DNA from: Actinidia chinensis
Taxonomy: Eukaryota; Streptophyta; Magnoliopsida; Ericales; Actinidiaceae
Length of the DNA: 10,000 nt
Assembly (NCBI GenBank): GCA_009663005.1
Contig: VIGQ01002278.1
Location: 15,001-25,000, forward strand
Direction of reading: 5' to 3'
A program made the position numbers and the translations under genes. Below are positions 1-7,609 of this stretch, in pieces (the stretch's first letter is position 1; the number at the start of each line of letters is the position of its first letter). Below the pieces are notes generated by a model. It made no database searches. It was given only the letters and a program-made list of their open reading frames with translations, and was not told the DNA's origin.

Positions 1-659
1 TCTTATACTATTTATACTAGTTGTCTTTCCATCAAAGACCTTTAGGCTACTAGAAAACCATAAGTTATGAGAATTTATCTCATAGATATATAGTGAGATA
101 CACAATGCATCTTCCAAGTTCATGGTCAAATACTGCATAATGTACTACCATATCACCCTTTTAGTCTTCCATTCATAAAAATTTCTTGTGTAACATGCAT
201 ACTTAAACCGAAATTTCTAGTGAGAATTCAATCTATTGGACATGCATTGGCCAATTCAAGTAGGAAATTTCTAACAATCTCGAATGGCCTGCATGATTCA
301 TATTTTTTTAATCTTCACAAGGAGATTCATAATGGTCAAATTTTTTCCAATAGAAGATCACAACCTTCATCATAGTTCCATTCAATAAAGCTTCTGGCTA
401 CCAAATCAATGAGTCATAAATCATTTAATTGTTCAAGCCTATACAATGGTTCAGTACTAAATTCATCATAACATGAATAAGTGAATCATAAAGATAACAT
501 AGCAACATAATAAACTAGTAATGCTAATTTATTATAGAGGTCCAATGCTTAAACTATCCAAATTGTGCATAAAATTTGATATATAGAAGCAAAAAAACAT
601 AATCACCATTAACCAACGGAGATGAAAAAAACAATACATGTATCACTTAACATTATGTG
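1..659 (-). repeat. 3' non-coding end of the copia element, probable 3' LTR U3 (partial)
   Basis: This stretch lies directly downstream, in minus-strand sense, of the last recognisable copia polyprotein remnant. It is AT-rich and has no credible coding frame on either strand. The minus strand has a canonical plant TATA box, TATAAATA, at positions 16 to 9, so the U3 promoter of a 3' LTR probably runs off the left edge. I could not find a clear polypurine tract or the TG that would mark the LTR start, so the border between 3' untranslated region and LTR is unresolved. The matching 5' LTR is not visible right of the gag remnant. The LTR assignment is inferred from position and the TATA box, not from a repeat match. 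Confidence 0.4.
9..16 (-). promoter_or_regulatory. TATA box (TATAAATA) of the putative copia LTR
   Basis: The minus strand reads TATAAATA here, a textbook plant TATA element. It sits about 650 bases beyond the end of the pol remnant in the element's own orientation. Transcription would run left, out of the window. Function is inferred from motif and position only. Confidence 0.3.
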
Positions 660-1019
660 ATAGTAACAAAAATAATACACTGATCTTGTTTAAAACATGG
701 AAACTTTTCGCTAAAATCATGCACGCCAACATGTTCATTAAAAGCTTGCGTGGAGGGCTTTAGGTCAAATGCTAACATGAGTGTAGTTCCAATTATGTGT
801 GATGGAAAACAGATTGATTCAAAAGTCCTCTTTCATAATAGGTACTTGATATCATTATGCTTAGATTCTCTCGATATTCGTTATTAGTGGAGAATCGAAC
901 AAACATACCATGGTCACAATAGATGTCAACAGTCTCAAAATCGAATCAATGACGTATAATCCAGCAAAAATTCCTTAACCATAGTGGCATAACATATAGT
1001 TTCAAGCATACATAAAATG
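660..1019 (-). pseudogene. Ty1/copia RNase H remnant with large internal deletion (pol C-terminus)
   Basis: This is the C-terminal part of the copia polyprotein, which in an intact element degrades the RNA strand of the RNA:DNA hybrid during reverse transcription. On the minus strand, in broken frames, one can read PLWLRNF near 970-990, DIYCDH near 909-925 (the family has YCDN, with a catalytic Asp), a KHNDIKYL-like stretch near 850-875, and further left a region resembling the GTTLMLAD...KAFNEHV end of the domain (about 730-800). Only about 100 codons of sequence are left. The first half of RNase H, including the early catalytic acidic residues, is absent because sequence resembling the PYAS region of RT is joined near 1003-1012 to sequence just before WLRNF. 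Multiple frameshifts and stops make it non-functional. Confidence 0.72.
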
Positions 1020-1619
1020 TCCAACTTACAGAGGCATAAGGAATTTTGTCCATTGTTTTCTTTCCCAAGTCATTTTGAGAAAATTTATATTCCTAGATCA
1101 GTCACCTTAACAATAGGTGGTAACACCACCGAAACATTCTTGTATGTAATCTTTTTAGAACCCTTTCATATGGACCCTGGAACAATCTAACAAGATCACG
1201 GCCCTATCACGATGGATCTCAATTCCAATACAAAAAGTGCTTCAGCAAGATCTTTCATATCAAAATTCCTTGTGAAAGGAATTATTTGTCTCAGAATCAT
1301 TACCATATTATTTGTAGCAAGTTAAATGTATCAAACATACAAAACTATAATACAACTCTATCCCACTCATTTTAAGGTTATATGCATTGATGGAACAAAT
1401 TTTCTTAAAATTAAGTTGGTGAGAATTTTATGAAAATTTAATATACCACTGCCGAGATGCCTTATTATGGACTACGTAAGGGATACAAAACTATATGTTG
1501 CTTGTATTAGCCTAAAAAAACTTTCAAGTTGGTCCATGTAGATGCTTCGGCAAGGTTACAGCAATTAGAAGGCCGTTTTATATCATTTTGATGTAACTTA
1601 AAATACAATGAGCTACTTT
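1020..1619 (-). pseudogene. Ty1/copia reverse transcriptase remnant, C-terminal part
   Basis: This is the downstream part of the copia reverse transcriptase. In minus-strand order I can follow, across frameshifts, the LHQMDIKTAF-like block with a catalytic Asp (about 1570-1600), YMDQ (about 1530), ASRQWYIKF (about 1440-1470), DQCIYLK (about 1370-1390), the YVDD active-site region (1329-1341, now frameshifted so the second Asp is lost), LLATND (about 1310-1325), NFDMKDL (about 1245-1265) and GIEIHRDR (about 1200-1220). The last identifiable segment, near 1025-1060, resembles NDL...IPYASV. It continues the half at 3841-4286, from which it is separated by the inserted LTR. Density of indels shows long neutral decay. 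Confidence 0.85.
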
Positions 1620-1624
1620 AAAAC
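1620..1624. repeat. Target-site duplication AAAAC (left copy)
   Basis: AAAAC lies immediately left of GGTAACGCCC and is repeated exactly at 3836-3840, right of GGGTATTACA. A 5 bp duplication is the usual size for plant LTR-retrotransposon integration. Confidence 0.75.
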
Positions 1625-2320
1625 GGTAACGCCCACCAACCGCTATGCGGATCGTGGCACGTGATGGCCGGACGGTTGCCCGCCAAGGCCAACTTACCTG
1701 AACTGTGCATTCTCATTTAAAATGCAGATAAGATTTTTCTTTGCAGACGTCATAACTAAAAAATATAAATAAAGTGTTCACGTCCTATACCGTACTACAG
1801 AGCTTTGTGTCTAGCTTTCACCTTACATACATCCCAAGCTAAAACAGGAATCTCATAGTCTTCAAGACATAAAAATAGGGATAGCCCTCAAAATACATAA
1901 CAAGCCCGGATACAAAACGACAATCTATGCTTCAACCTCGTCCTATGGTTCTTTGCTTTGACTTCCTGAAAAGTTCGAAAACGTAAGCTAAAGCTTTGTG
2001 AATAAAACATAAATGCATGAATAAAATTACCATGAATTGTTTTCATATCGAATATCATAATTAGCATATTAAAACATGTAATTTTATTTCTTTAACTTGG
2101 AAGTTGCACAATAAACATAGCTTGACATATCATCAAACGTACCGTGAGCATATAAACATTTTATATCTTCTTGAATCATGCACTATCGTAGGTTTTGTAA
2201 AAGTTTTTGTAAAATACTCGACATAACATACTAGCCGTATAGGCTATGGGGCTTTTTTAGGCCAGGATCTCTTTATCGTACGAATGGTCTTTATTTCACG
2301 CCCCCATCCGTTCTGAGGGA

Positions 2321-2356
2321 CTATCTGGCTTGATTTTTAAAAGTCCAGCCAGATAG
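2321..2356. repeat. Inverted repeat, perfect 10 bp stem (CTATCTGGCT / AGCCAGATAG)
   Basis: CTATCTGGCT at 2321-2330 pairs exactly with AGCCAGATAG at 2347-2356 across a 16-base loop. It lies inside the solo LTR. A role in RNA folding of the element's transcript is possible but unproven. Confidence 0.6.
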
Positions 2357-2864
2357 ACCGAAGTATCACCATGCTACATACTTGGAACATACATTGTTTT
2401 TCATGTAAAATTAGCTAGACATTTAATCATCAAACATTCATCCATGAGTTTCAGTACATAGCATTAACAACAATCGTACATTTTAAGGCATGACATTATA
2501 TTTAAACATAATGTTGATGCATTGAAAACATGAAAAAAAACCTTTTGTATATACATAATCATTTGAAATATTTTGAACATACATGGTTTTGTGCATAGAA
2601 TTATTGGTTATCATCTGGGTTCTCTTGGCCTAGGTGCTAACCTGTGTGTCCCTACAATTAAGGTAAGGAATTGTCCATACTAAGTCTATGGATCACCAAT
2701 TTGCATATATGACTTTCAATGAACTTAGTATTCTAATTCTAAGTCCAACTCTTCTAGGTCAGGTGTCTTAAATCTCAAAAGATCTATCAAAGAGCCCTAT
2801 AAACTTGCGGCAACATTTAAAAGTTATAAGGAAAAGGACAATTCTGCTTGAAAGTGGTATACGC

Positions 2865-2958
2865 GAGTTCGAACTCCCTGTTCAGGGCAAAGTCTGGCGT
2901 TCGAACGCTTGGCGTTTGACTCTATATGGGCGTTCGGACGCTTGGAAGCGTTGGACGC
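2865..2958. repeat. Cluster 1 of the GCGTTCGAACGC-like palindromic motif in the solo LTR
   Basis: Four related GC-rich units occur in 94 bases of otherwise AT-rich DNA: GAGTTCGAACTC (2865-2876, perfect palindrome), GCGTTCGAACGC (2897-2908, perfect palindrome), GCGTTCGGACGC (2930-2941) and the shortened GCGTTGGACGC (2948-2958). Spacing is irregular, so this is a dispersed motif array and not a simple tandem repeat. Confidence 0.75.
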
Positions 2959-3120
2959 TGTTCTTGGGCAGTTCGGGACCCTAATAGGTTTGACAGTTAT
3001 GAACAGCAACTGAAACTACGAATTTTACCAAAAATCCACACAATTCAAAATCCATCTTTAGAGTTTATAGATTACTAAATATAGCTCAATAGACTATTCT
3101 AATTCAATTTCAATCATTCT

Positions 3121-3155
3121 AAATTTGGGACTCTAGCATGCTAGATTCTAAATTT
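3121..3155. repeat. Imperfect 35 bp hairpin centred on CTAGCATGCTAG
   Basis: A perfect 12 bp palindrome CTAGCATGCTAG (3133-3144) is extended by imperfect arms that end in AAATTT on both sides (3121-3126 and 3150-3155). It lies within the solo LTR downstream of its putative leader. Confidence 0.55.
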
Positions 3156-3289
3156 GAACTTAAGTTAAAACCATAAGATATAACATATACATAAATTTAA
3201 AGTGTTTTAAGGTGTTATAACTGCTTATTTCGAGCTTGCCTTGAGCTTCTAAAGGCAAGAAAGAAATTGAATTCCCCAAAAAAATATAA

Positions 3290-3352
3290 TTTCCTATTTC
3301 TCTTATTCCTTTACTCTTTCTTCTGTTCTCTGCTTTTCTCTCTTTCTCTACT
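3290..3352 (-). other. Purine-rich leader tract of the solo LTR
   Basis: On the minus strand this stretch is rich in GA, with runs such as GAGAAAGAGAGAAAAG. It starts about 40 bases downstream of the putative TATA site. A comparable GA-rich tract follows the TATA-like region of the LTR-like sequence at 7439, so it looks like a shared leader feature. No protein is supported here. Confidence 0.4.
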
Positions 3353-3393
3353 AGTATAGGGGGTGTGTGGTGGAGGAGTGAAGGGTGTTTGCT

Positions 3394-3404
3394 GTATATA
3401 TTTG
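3394..3404 (-). promoter_or_regulatory. TATA-like element of the solo LTR
   Basis: The minus strand reads AAATATATACA about 430 bases inside the 5' TG of the LTR. It is followed by a C-rich then a purine-rich stretch, as expected around a transcription start. A second candidate, TACAAATAGGGG on the minus strand, lies near 3438-3449. Both are motif-based guesses. Confidence 0.35.
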
Positions 3405-3492
3405 CTGAGAAACATGAGGAAATCATCCCATGTGGCTCCCCTATTTGTACTCCGGTGTTCTCTTTTCTTGTAATTTTAAACTGTTGGCAGTC

Positions 3493-3678
3493 TTCGAACG
3501 TTCCTTTAAGCGTTCGGACGCTGGAGTTCGAACGCCTTTTTAGGCATTCGGACGCTAAGAAGGATTTTGAATATGGCGTGGCGTTCGAACTTCGTGCTTA
3601 CAAGTTCCGACAACATGCGAGACCTGAATTTGTTTTTTTGCCTGGGCGTTCGAACTCCCCATATGGGCGTTCCGACCC
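3493..3678. repeat. Cluster 2 of the GCGTTCGAACGC-like palindromic motif in the solo LTR
   Basis: Units include TTCGAACGTTC (3493-3503), GCGTTCGGACGC (3510-3521), GAGTTCGAACGC (3524-3535), GCATTCGGACGC (3544-3555), GCGTTCGAACTT (3581-3592), GCGTTCGAACTC (3646-3657) and GCGTTCCGACCC (3667-3678). In element sense they lie upstream of the putative TATA site, in U3, where LTR enhancers normally sit. The units alternate between TTCGAAC and TTCGGAC cores. Cluster 1 lies some 530 bases away on the other side of the TATA site. Confidence 0.75.
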
Positions 3679-3835
3679 AAGAAGAAAACTGGGCAGAAAC
3701 CTTAAAATCTTAAGTCTTGAATTATTCTACGTATATTCGGGTCGTTTGACTCTTAAATCTTTATTAATTTACTCAATTGGCCATACACGCGAAATTCTTA
3801 CAGATTTATAAATTTTTTCGGATTCGGGTATTACA

Positions 3836-3840
3836 AAAAC
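3836..3840. repeat. Target-site duplication AAAAC (right copy)
   Basis: This is an exact repeat of AAAAC at 1620-1624. It directly follows the CA terminus at 3834-3835 and is followed at once by copia RT sequence. Confidence 0.75.
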
Positions 3841-4286
3841 CATGACAACTCTCAAGAAGCCTCATTAGAAATGGAGAAAGTTTTCATTAGTTCTACTCTC
3901 TCTCTTAGTGTATCCTTTTAGCAACTAATTTGGTTTTGTATCATTTAATTGCTTTTTTAGTTAGATTTAGTTTTGAAAACCCATTTGCATCCAACAACTT
4001 TAGCTCATTTAGGCAATATAACAAGTTCCAGACATTATTGTCTTTCATGGATTTCATCTTGTCATTCATAGCACACAAACATTGAGATGCATTTCCACTA
4101 TATATGGTCGTTTTCTAAGCCTATATCACTTTTATTGAGGTGAACTTGATAGTCATTTGGTATAAAAGGTTTAATTTCTCTTTGTGATCTACATAAGGGC
4201 ATTTCTGCAATTGGAGCCTTTTGTCAATTTATAATTCTCTTTTTGGGGGTAGCATCATTAACCGCTAAATGCAAAGACATCTCATT
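3841..4286 (-). pseudogene. Ty1/copia integrase-RT linker and N-terminal reverse transcriptase remnant
   Basis: In minus-strand sense this continues from the integrase remnant. About 4120-4200 resembles the copia linker that precedes RT (CRSQREIKPFIPNDYQV-like, then GLENDH). It is followed by the conserved RT opening, MNDKMKSMKDNNVWNLL (about 4015-4066), and a degraded AKxVGCKWVFKTK region, here readable as LLDANGFSKLN (about 3968-4002). YKTKLVAK follows a stop near 3925, and a frameshifted ETFSPVS-like segment ends with VVMV at the border of the inserted LTR. Catalytic residues of RT lie in the other half (1020-1619). In-frame stops and at least two frameshifts show that it is dead. Confidence 0.82.
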
Positions 4287-4943
4287 TTATGAAGAAACCA
4301 TAACAAATGTAAGAGTACGATTTTCTTCAAAATCCATATTTTGAGACTCGTTTCTCCCACTAACATCAACATCTTCTAAAAATACAATATTTTTTATTTC
4401 AATAATTCTTGTGTTATGAGTAGGACAATAAAATCTATATCCCTTTGATTTGTCAAGATATCCAATGAAATAACAACTTACAGTTCTTGGATCCAATTTC
4501 TTGCTTTGTGGGTTGAACATGTACAACAGTTTTCAAAACTTCACCCCACAAAAATTCAGGTAAAGATGAATGACTTATCATGCTTCTCACCATGTCCATT
4601 AGAGTATGATTTGGTCGCTCAACTACACCATTCTACTGTGTTGTATTCGGTATTGTGTAGTTAGCAACAGTACCATTCTCAGCCAAAAAAAAGTAAAAAC
4701 ACCTGGCTTTGACCTGAATTCAGTGAACCTTCCATAATATTCACCTCCTCTATTAGATATTACAATCTTAATCCACTTATCAAGTTTACTTTCAACTTCA
4801 ACTTTATAAATTTTAAATATATCCAGTGTTTTAGTTTTTTTATGAATAAGGCACACACATATACCTAGAAAAGTCATCAATAAATTGATAAAATATTTAT
4901 GCTTATTAGTAGTTGGAATACTAATTGTACTACATATATCCAT
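4287..4943 (-). pseudogene. Ty1/copia integrase remnant (catalytic core and C-terminal region)
   Basis: Integrase inserts the cDNA into the host genome. Two open stretches remain on the minus strand. 4943-4623 reads MDICSTISIPTT, then KHKYFI, and SNRGGEYYGR. 4526-4287 reads FNPQSKKLDPRTV, YFIGYLDKSKGYRFY and TRIIEI, which is the copia integrase C-terminal block. Between them, in another frame, the DNA encodes NGVVERPNHTLMDMVRSMI and LPEFLWGEVLKT (about 4526-4630). The D,D,E triad is partly visible: Asp of MDIC and Glu of VVER remain, but the middle Asp (normally SDRGGEY) is Asn. The frame shifts at an A8 run (4685-4692), a TAG follows, and about 45-50 residues before FNPQ are deleted near 4515-4525. 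Confidence 0.88.
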
Positions 4944-5140
4944 ATGAATTATTTTTAATAATCCTACCTACGGCCCTAGTAGCCGCCTTTTTCTTTCTTT
5001 GTGTATTTTCTTTTAATGGCAATCCACCAAGTATTGAAGTCAAAAAAAATCAAGTGAACTTAGAATTCTATCTTGTCAAGATGGTTCCATCATTCTTGTG
5101 ACATGTTTGGCCTAACATTTATGCCACAACATGGAGGATT
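4944..5140 (-). pseudogene. Ty1/copia GAG-pre-integrase (zinc-binding) remnant
   Basis: The GAG-pre-integrase domain precedes the integrase core in copia polyproteins and carries the HHCC zinc site. On the minus strand, in the same frame as MDIC, I read MLWHKC-stop-AKHVTRMMEPS, then DRILSSLDF, LQYLVDCH, a basic KKIHKERKRR stretch and IIHMDIC. This parallels the usual LWHKRLGH, LDF, C-x-x-C and IHxDICGP series. Five stops (TAG, TGA, TGA, TAA, TAG in order) interrupt the frame, and the HX4H spacing is disturbed by small indels. It runs directly into the integrase remnant. Confidence 0.78.
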
Positions 5141-5239
5141 TTTTTTTTCCATTCATACATTCGCTTTCTCTAATTAGGCACCTCCATTATTCCACATGAA
5201 ATGATAAATAGGACTATGCATAAGTGAAATCTAATTCAA

Positions 5240-5600
5240 TGACAAAGATTTCCATATAAAGACCCAGAGCCAACCTATTAGAATTAAGAGTAAAAACTTT
5301 ATTTTCAAACTTAAATTCCATAACCATAAGAATTAAATACAGAACATAAACTAAATCCAAAATAAAACCAAAGTTCTAAATTAGACAGAGGGTGCCCAAT
5401 AGCCTCTATGTCTACTTAATTCTGTTTTGCACTATAATGGTTTGGCGCTCCTTATTTAGTCTTTGGTGCTTGTAAATTATCCCTGCATAGAATTTGTCAT
5501 GTGAATACTTGCACCAGTATCAATCCACCAAGAGTTGGATGGAACATCTACTATGAAAAAACATCTACTATAAAGGATTCGTAAGATACAAAACATGAGG
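5240..5600 (-). pseudogene. Ty1/copia aspartic protease remnant
   Basis: The protease cuts the gag-pol polyprotein. The minus strand shows WWIDTGASIHMTNSMQG with the DTGA active-site motif at 5510-5521, preceded by VDVPSNS (about 5530-5550) as in copia elements. A TAA follows MQG directly. Downstream, a segment near 5235-5300 reading FTLNSNRLALGLYM resembles the SNxIGxGxLxDGLYML end of the domain. The middle part is poorly preserved. It sits between the zinc knuckle and the GAG-pre-integrase remnant, as expected. Confidence 0.82.
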
Positions 5601-6172
5601 CATTAAATTTCTTTTCTAGCCAAGATTTAAAATCTGGACAATTTTCCTCACATGGAATTTCTTGCGACAAAAATGACATATGATATTACTCTATTTATTT
5701 TGTGCTTGGTGAGACTCATCATTTGCATAATATTTTCTCTTACTCTTGTATTTCTTGATTTTTTTTTCTTATTTGGACCCAGAGTGGTGAGGTGAGCCAC
5801 ATCAGGCTTTTTAGCTTTAAGCCTCTTTTATTCTTAAAGACACATAGCAATTAACTCGCTCATCTTCCATTGATCTTTTTGCGTATTATAGTTAATTTTG
5901 AAATGACCAAATTGGAGAGGAAGAGAAGTCATAATGAAGTGAATGAGAAAACCTTTAAATTTTTCCATGTCCATTCCTTTCAGTTGAAAAGCCATGTCAT
6001 TCACCTTTAGGATATGCTCACGAACTACTTGAACTATTGTATTTCATCGTGATCATTTTGATCATAAGAGTACTAGCAAAAGATTTAGAAGTTTCTGTAA
6101 ATTGTTCTTCAACTAATTTCATATAGCTCATTGCATTTTCGGAATCAGGGATTGCTCCTCGAATTGCTGCTT
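5600..6172 (-). pseudogene. Ty1/copia gag remnant with zinc knuckle, N-terminus missing
   Basis: Gag forms the particle and binds RNA. On the minus strand from about 6169 an open stretch reads AIRGAIPDSENAMSYMKLV and continues through SKSFASTLMIKMITMKYN, typical of copia gag (UBN2-type) domains. After a frameshift near 6020, VQVVREHILKVNDMAFQL leads to LPLQFGHFKINYNTQKDQW and MSELIAMCL-stop. A basic region, KKYKSKRKYYANDES, precedes the zinc knuckle at 5638-5678, where CHFC, His and the last Cys are all present. The interval is 41 bases where CX2CX4HX4C needs 42, so one base has been lost before the last Cys. Roughly the first third of gag is not recognisable right of 6172. Confidence 0.8.
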
Positions 6173-7120
6173 GTCACTTTTGTAATATTTATTTTATCTA
6201 CCTATTTCAATTTCTAAGCGTAGGAACCTACCAATACAGCATAATACTTGAAAATACCAAGGTCATTTTCACAGAGAGCTTGAATAACAAGATTGAGTTT
6301 TGTTACAAGTGCATAAATTGTAAAAGTATATTTTTATAATTTTTAGAAGAGTGTATAAATGAAATATACCCATACAACCTCCCACTGTAGACCCAGTGGC
6401 ATGGTTCAATCCTTAGTCTTCTCCTACCTTAAATCTTCTATTTTTTTCTCTTTCTGACTCAACCAATCTCAGGCAATAATGAATAATGAGTTGGAAGATT
6501 TTGCGGTAAAATATTATATTTTAATGTCTAAAGATGTGTTTATGAAATTGGTATGGGTTTCATAGTACATATTTTTCCAATACTTAAAAAATGCAATAGA
6601 TCTAAGTATTACTTGTAGCGCAGTAATCCTGATTGACATTAATCAAGATATGCAATTCTAGGTTTTGATCTTAAAAATACATTAATTTCAATCCTAAATA
6701 ACCATTGAATTATTTGAAAGAGAGAAAAAACTAGTTCAAAATTTCCCCAAAAATTTTAGGGTTGTAAGGGGAGGTATACCTTGAATCAAGCCAATAGATT
6801 TATTCCTCCATAAACTCATTAACCCCGGTGAAGGGCTGCCTTTTTAAAGGATAGGAAAAACCCAAAACCAGTCAATAAAAACTTCCAAAACCAACTACCT
6901 AGCATGGCCTTGCTGCCAAAAATTAAGTCAAAAACCATATCTTTTTGCCCAACCACTCTTCTAACATAGACTAACAAGTTACCTCTAAATTGGATCAAAA
7001 GGCTAGTATTTGTTGAGATTTATTTCTTGATTTTTTAGACTTAAAAAGAGTGGATTTGACATGACCAAAGAGTAGGAAAAAACCAGCAATCAAAGTTGCC
7101 ATTGGGCTATCTGAATTGTT
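6173..7120. other. Unclassified repeat-like intergenic DNA
   Basis: No open frame, RNA gene or terminal repeat is convincing here. The copia gag loses recognisable similarity near 6172-6215, and the expected gag start and 5' LTR do not follow. The stretch near 6225-6330 (ATACCAAGGTCATTTTCACA and neighbours) reminds me of a plant dispersed repeat, but that is memory only. The stretch 6820-6990 is C/A-rich and otherwise featureless. Confidence 0.35.
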
Positions 7121-7216
7121 CGACCGGTTGAGATTTTTTTTTAACCGGTTGGGAGTTCCCTAATTTTTGCTTTTGCTTGACTCAACTGGTAGAACCTATA
7201 GTTCAATCGGTTGAGG
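7121..7216. repeat. Four copies of a CAACCGGTTGAG-like motif
   Basis: CGACCGGTTGAG (7121-7132), AACCGGTTGGGA (7143-7154), CAACTGGTAGA (7183-7193) and TCAATCGGTTGAGG (7203-7216) are variants of one near-palindromic unit, CAACCGGTTG. They fall within 96 bases and stand out from AT-rich surroundings. Clusters of this style occur in plant transposable elements, but I cannot name the family. Confidence 0.6.
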
Positions 7217-7609
7217 CCTGAAACTTCTTAGCTCTTTTTAATTCAAATAATTCGTCTAGCATCCTAGCCTCTTCCAATCACTTGCGCCAAATAATAATTA
7301 TCTTGAACAGATAATATGCGTTAAGAATGCTAAAATATAGAGAATTTTGATCATAAATGCAATCAAATGTTGTGATCAATTGCATGCATAATTGAGCTTT
7401 TCATAATCATTAGATTAAGGTGATTAGAGCGCATGTCATGTAATACCCCCGAACTGACGCGAAAACGAGTATTAAATTAGAAACGCGATTAATTTTATTT
7501 AATTTAAATTGTAATGTAACTAAATTTTTTCAAAGTAAATTCTAAATTAGAGAAAAATAAAACACTATAATGGCGACATGTTTTGGACCCAAGTGTGTGC
7601 CATGAGAAA

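Larger units (their letters stand above)
1625..3835 (-). mobile_element. Solo LTR (about 2.2 kb, probable Ty3/gypsy type) nested in the copia RT domain
   Basis: On the minus strand this segment begins TGTAATACCC and ends GGGCGTTACC. Plus-strand ends are GGTAACGCCC and GGGTATTACA, so the right CA is intact and the left TG has mutated to GG. Both ends abut AAAAC. Copia RT sequence stops at the right border and resumes at the left border, so this is an insertion. I see no gag-pol coding, primer-binding site or second LTR inside, which fits a solo LTR left by recombination. The interior has a TATA-like site (3394-3404), a minus-strand purine-rich leader (about 3290-3352), two GCGTTCGAACGC motif clusters and two inverted repeats. 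The LTR-end sequence and length suggest a long-LTR gypsy lineage, but that assignment is from general knowledge. A non-autonomous element is an alternative. Confidence 0.8.

Noticed and set aside
2824..3009. Minus-strand open frame of 61 codons
   Set aside because: It is a chance frame through motif cluster 1 of the LTR and has no protein similarity that I recognise.
3160..3426. Minus-strand open frame of 88 codons beginning MISSCFSANIY
   Set aside because: It covers the TATA-like site and purine-rich leader of the LTR; its composition follows the low-complexity DNA and it shows no domain.
2865..3678. GTTCGAAC units as Pol III B boxes (tRNA or SINE)
   Set aside because: The units resemble GGTTCGANNCC only in the GTTCGA core. 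The final C positions do not fit, no A box lies at the right distance, and no cloverleaf can be drawn.
3365..3811. Plus-strand open frame of 148 codons
   Set aside because: It lies entirely inside the solo LTR and antisense to it. It runs through the GCGTTCGAACGC cluster, whose GC-rich units lack stops, and its peptide shows no known motif.
1620..3840. DNA transposon or Helitron as the insert in RT
   Set aside because: There is no long terminal inverted repeat or transposase, and a Helitron would leave no target duplication. The ends and 5 bp duplication fit an LTR better.
660..6172. A functional host or domesticated gene derived from the copia element
   Set aside because: Stops and frameshifts occur in every domain, with large deletions in integrase and RNase H and an inserted LTR in RT. 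No domain keeps an open frame of full length.
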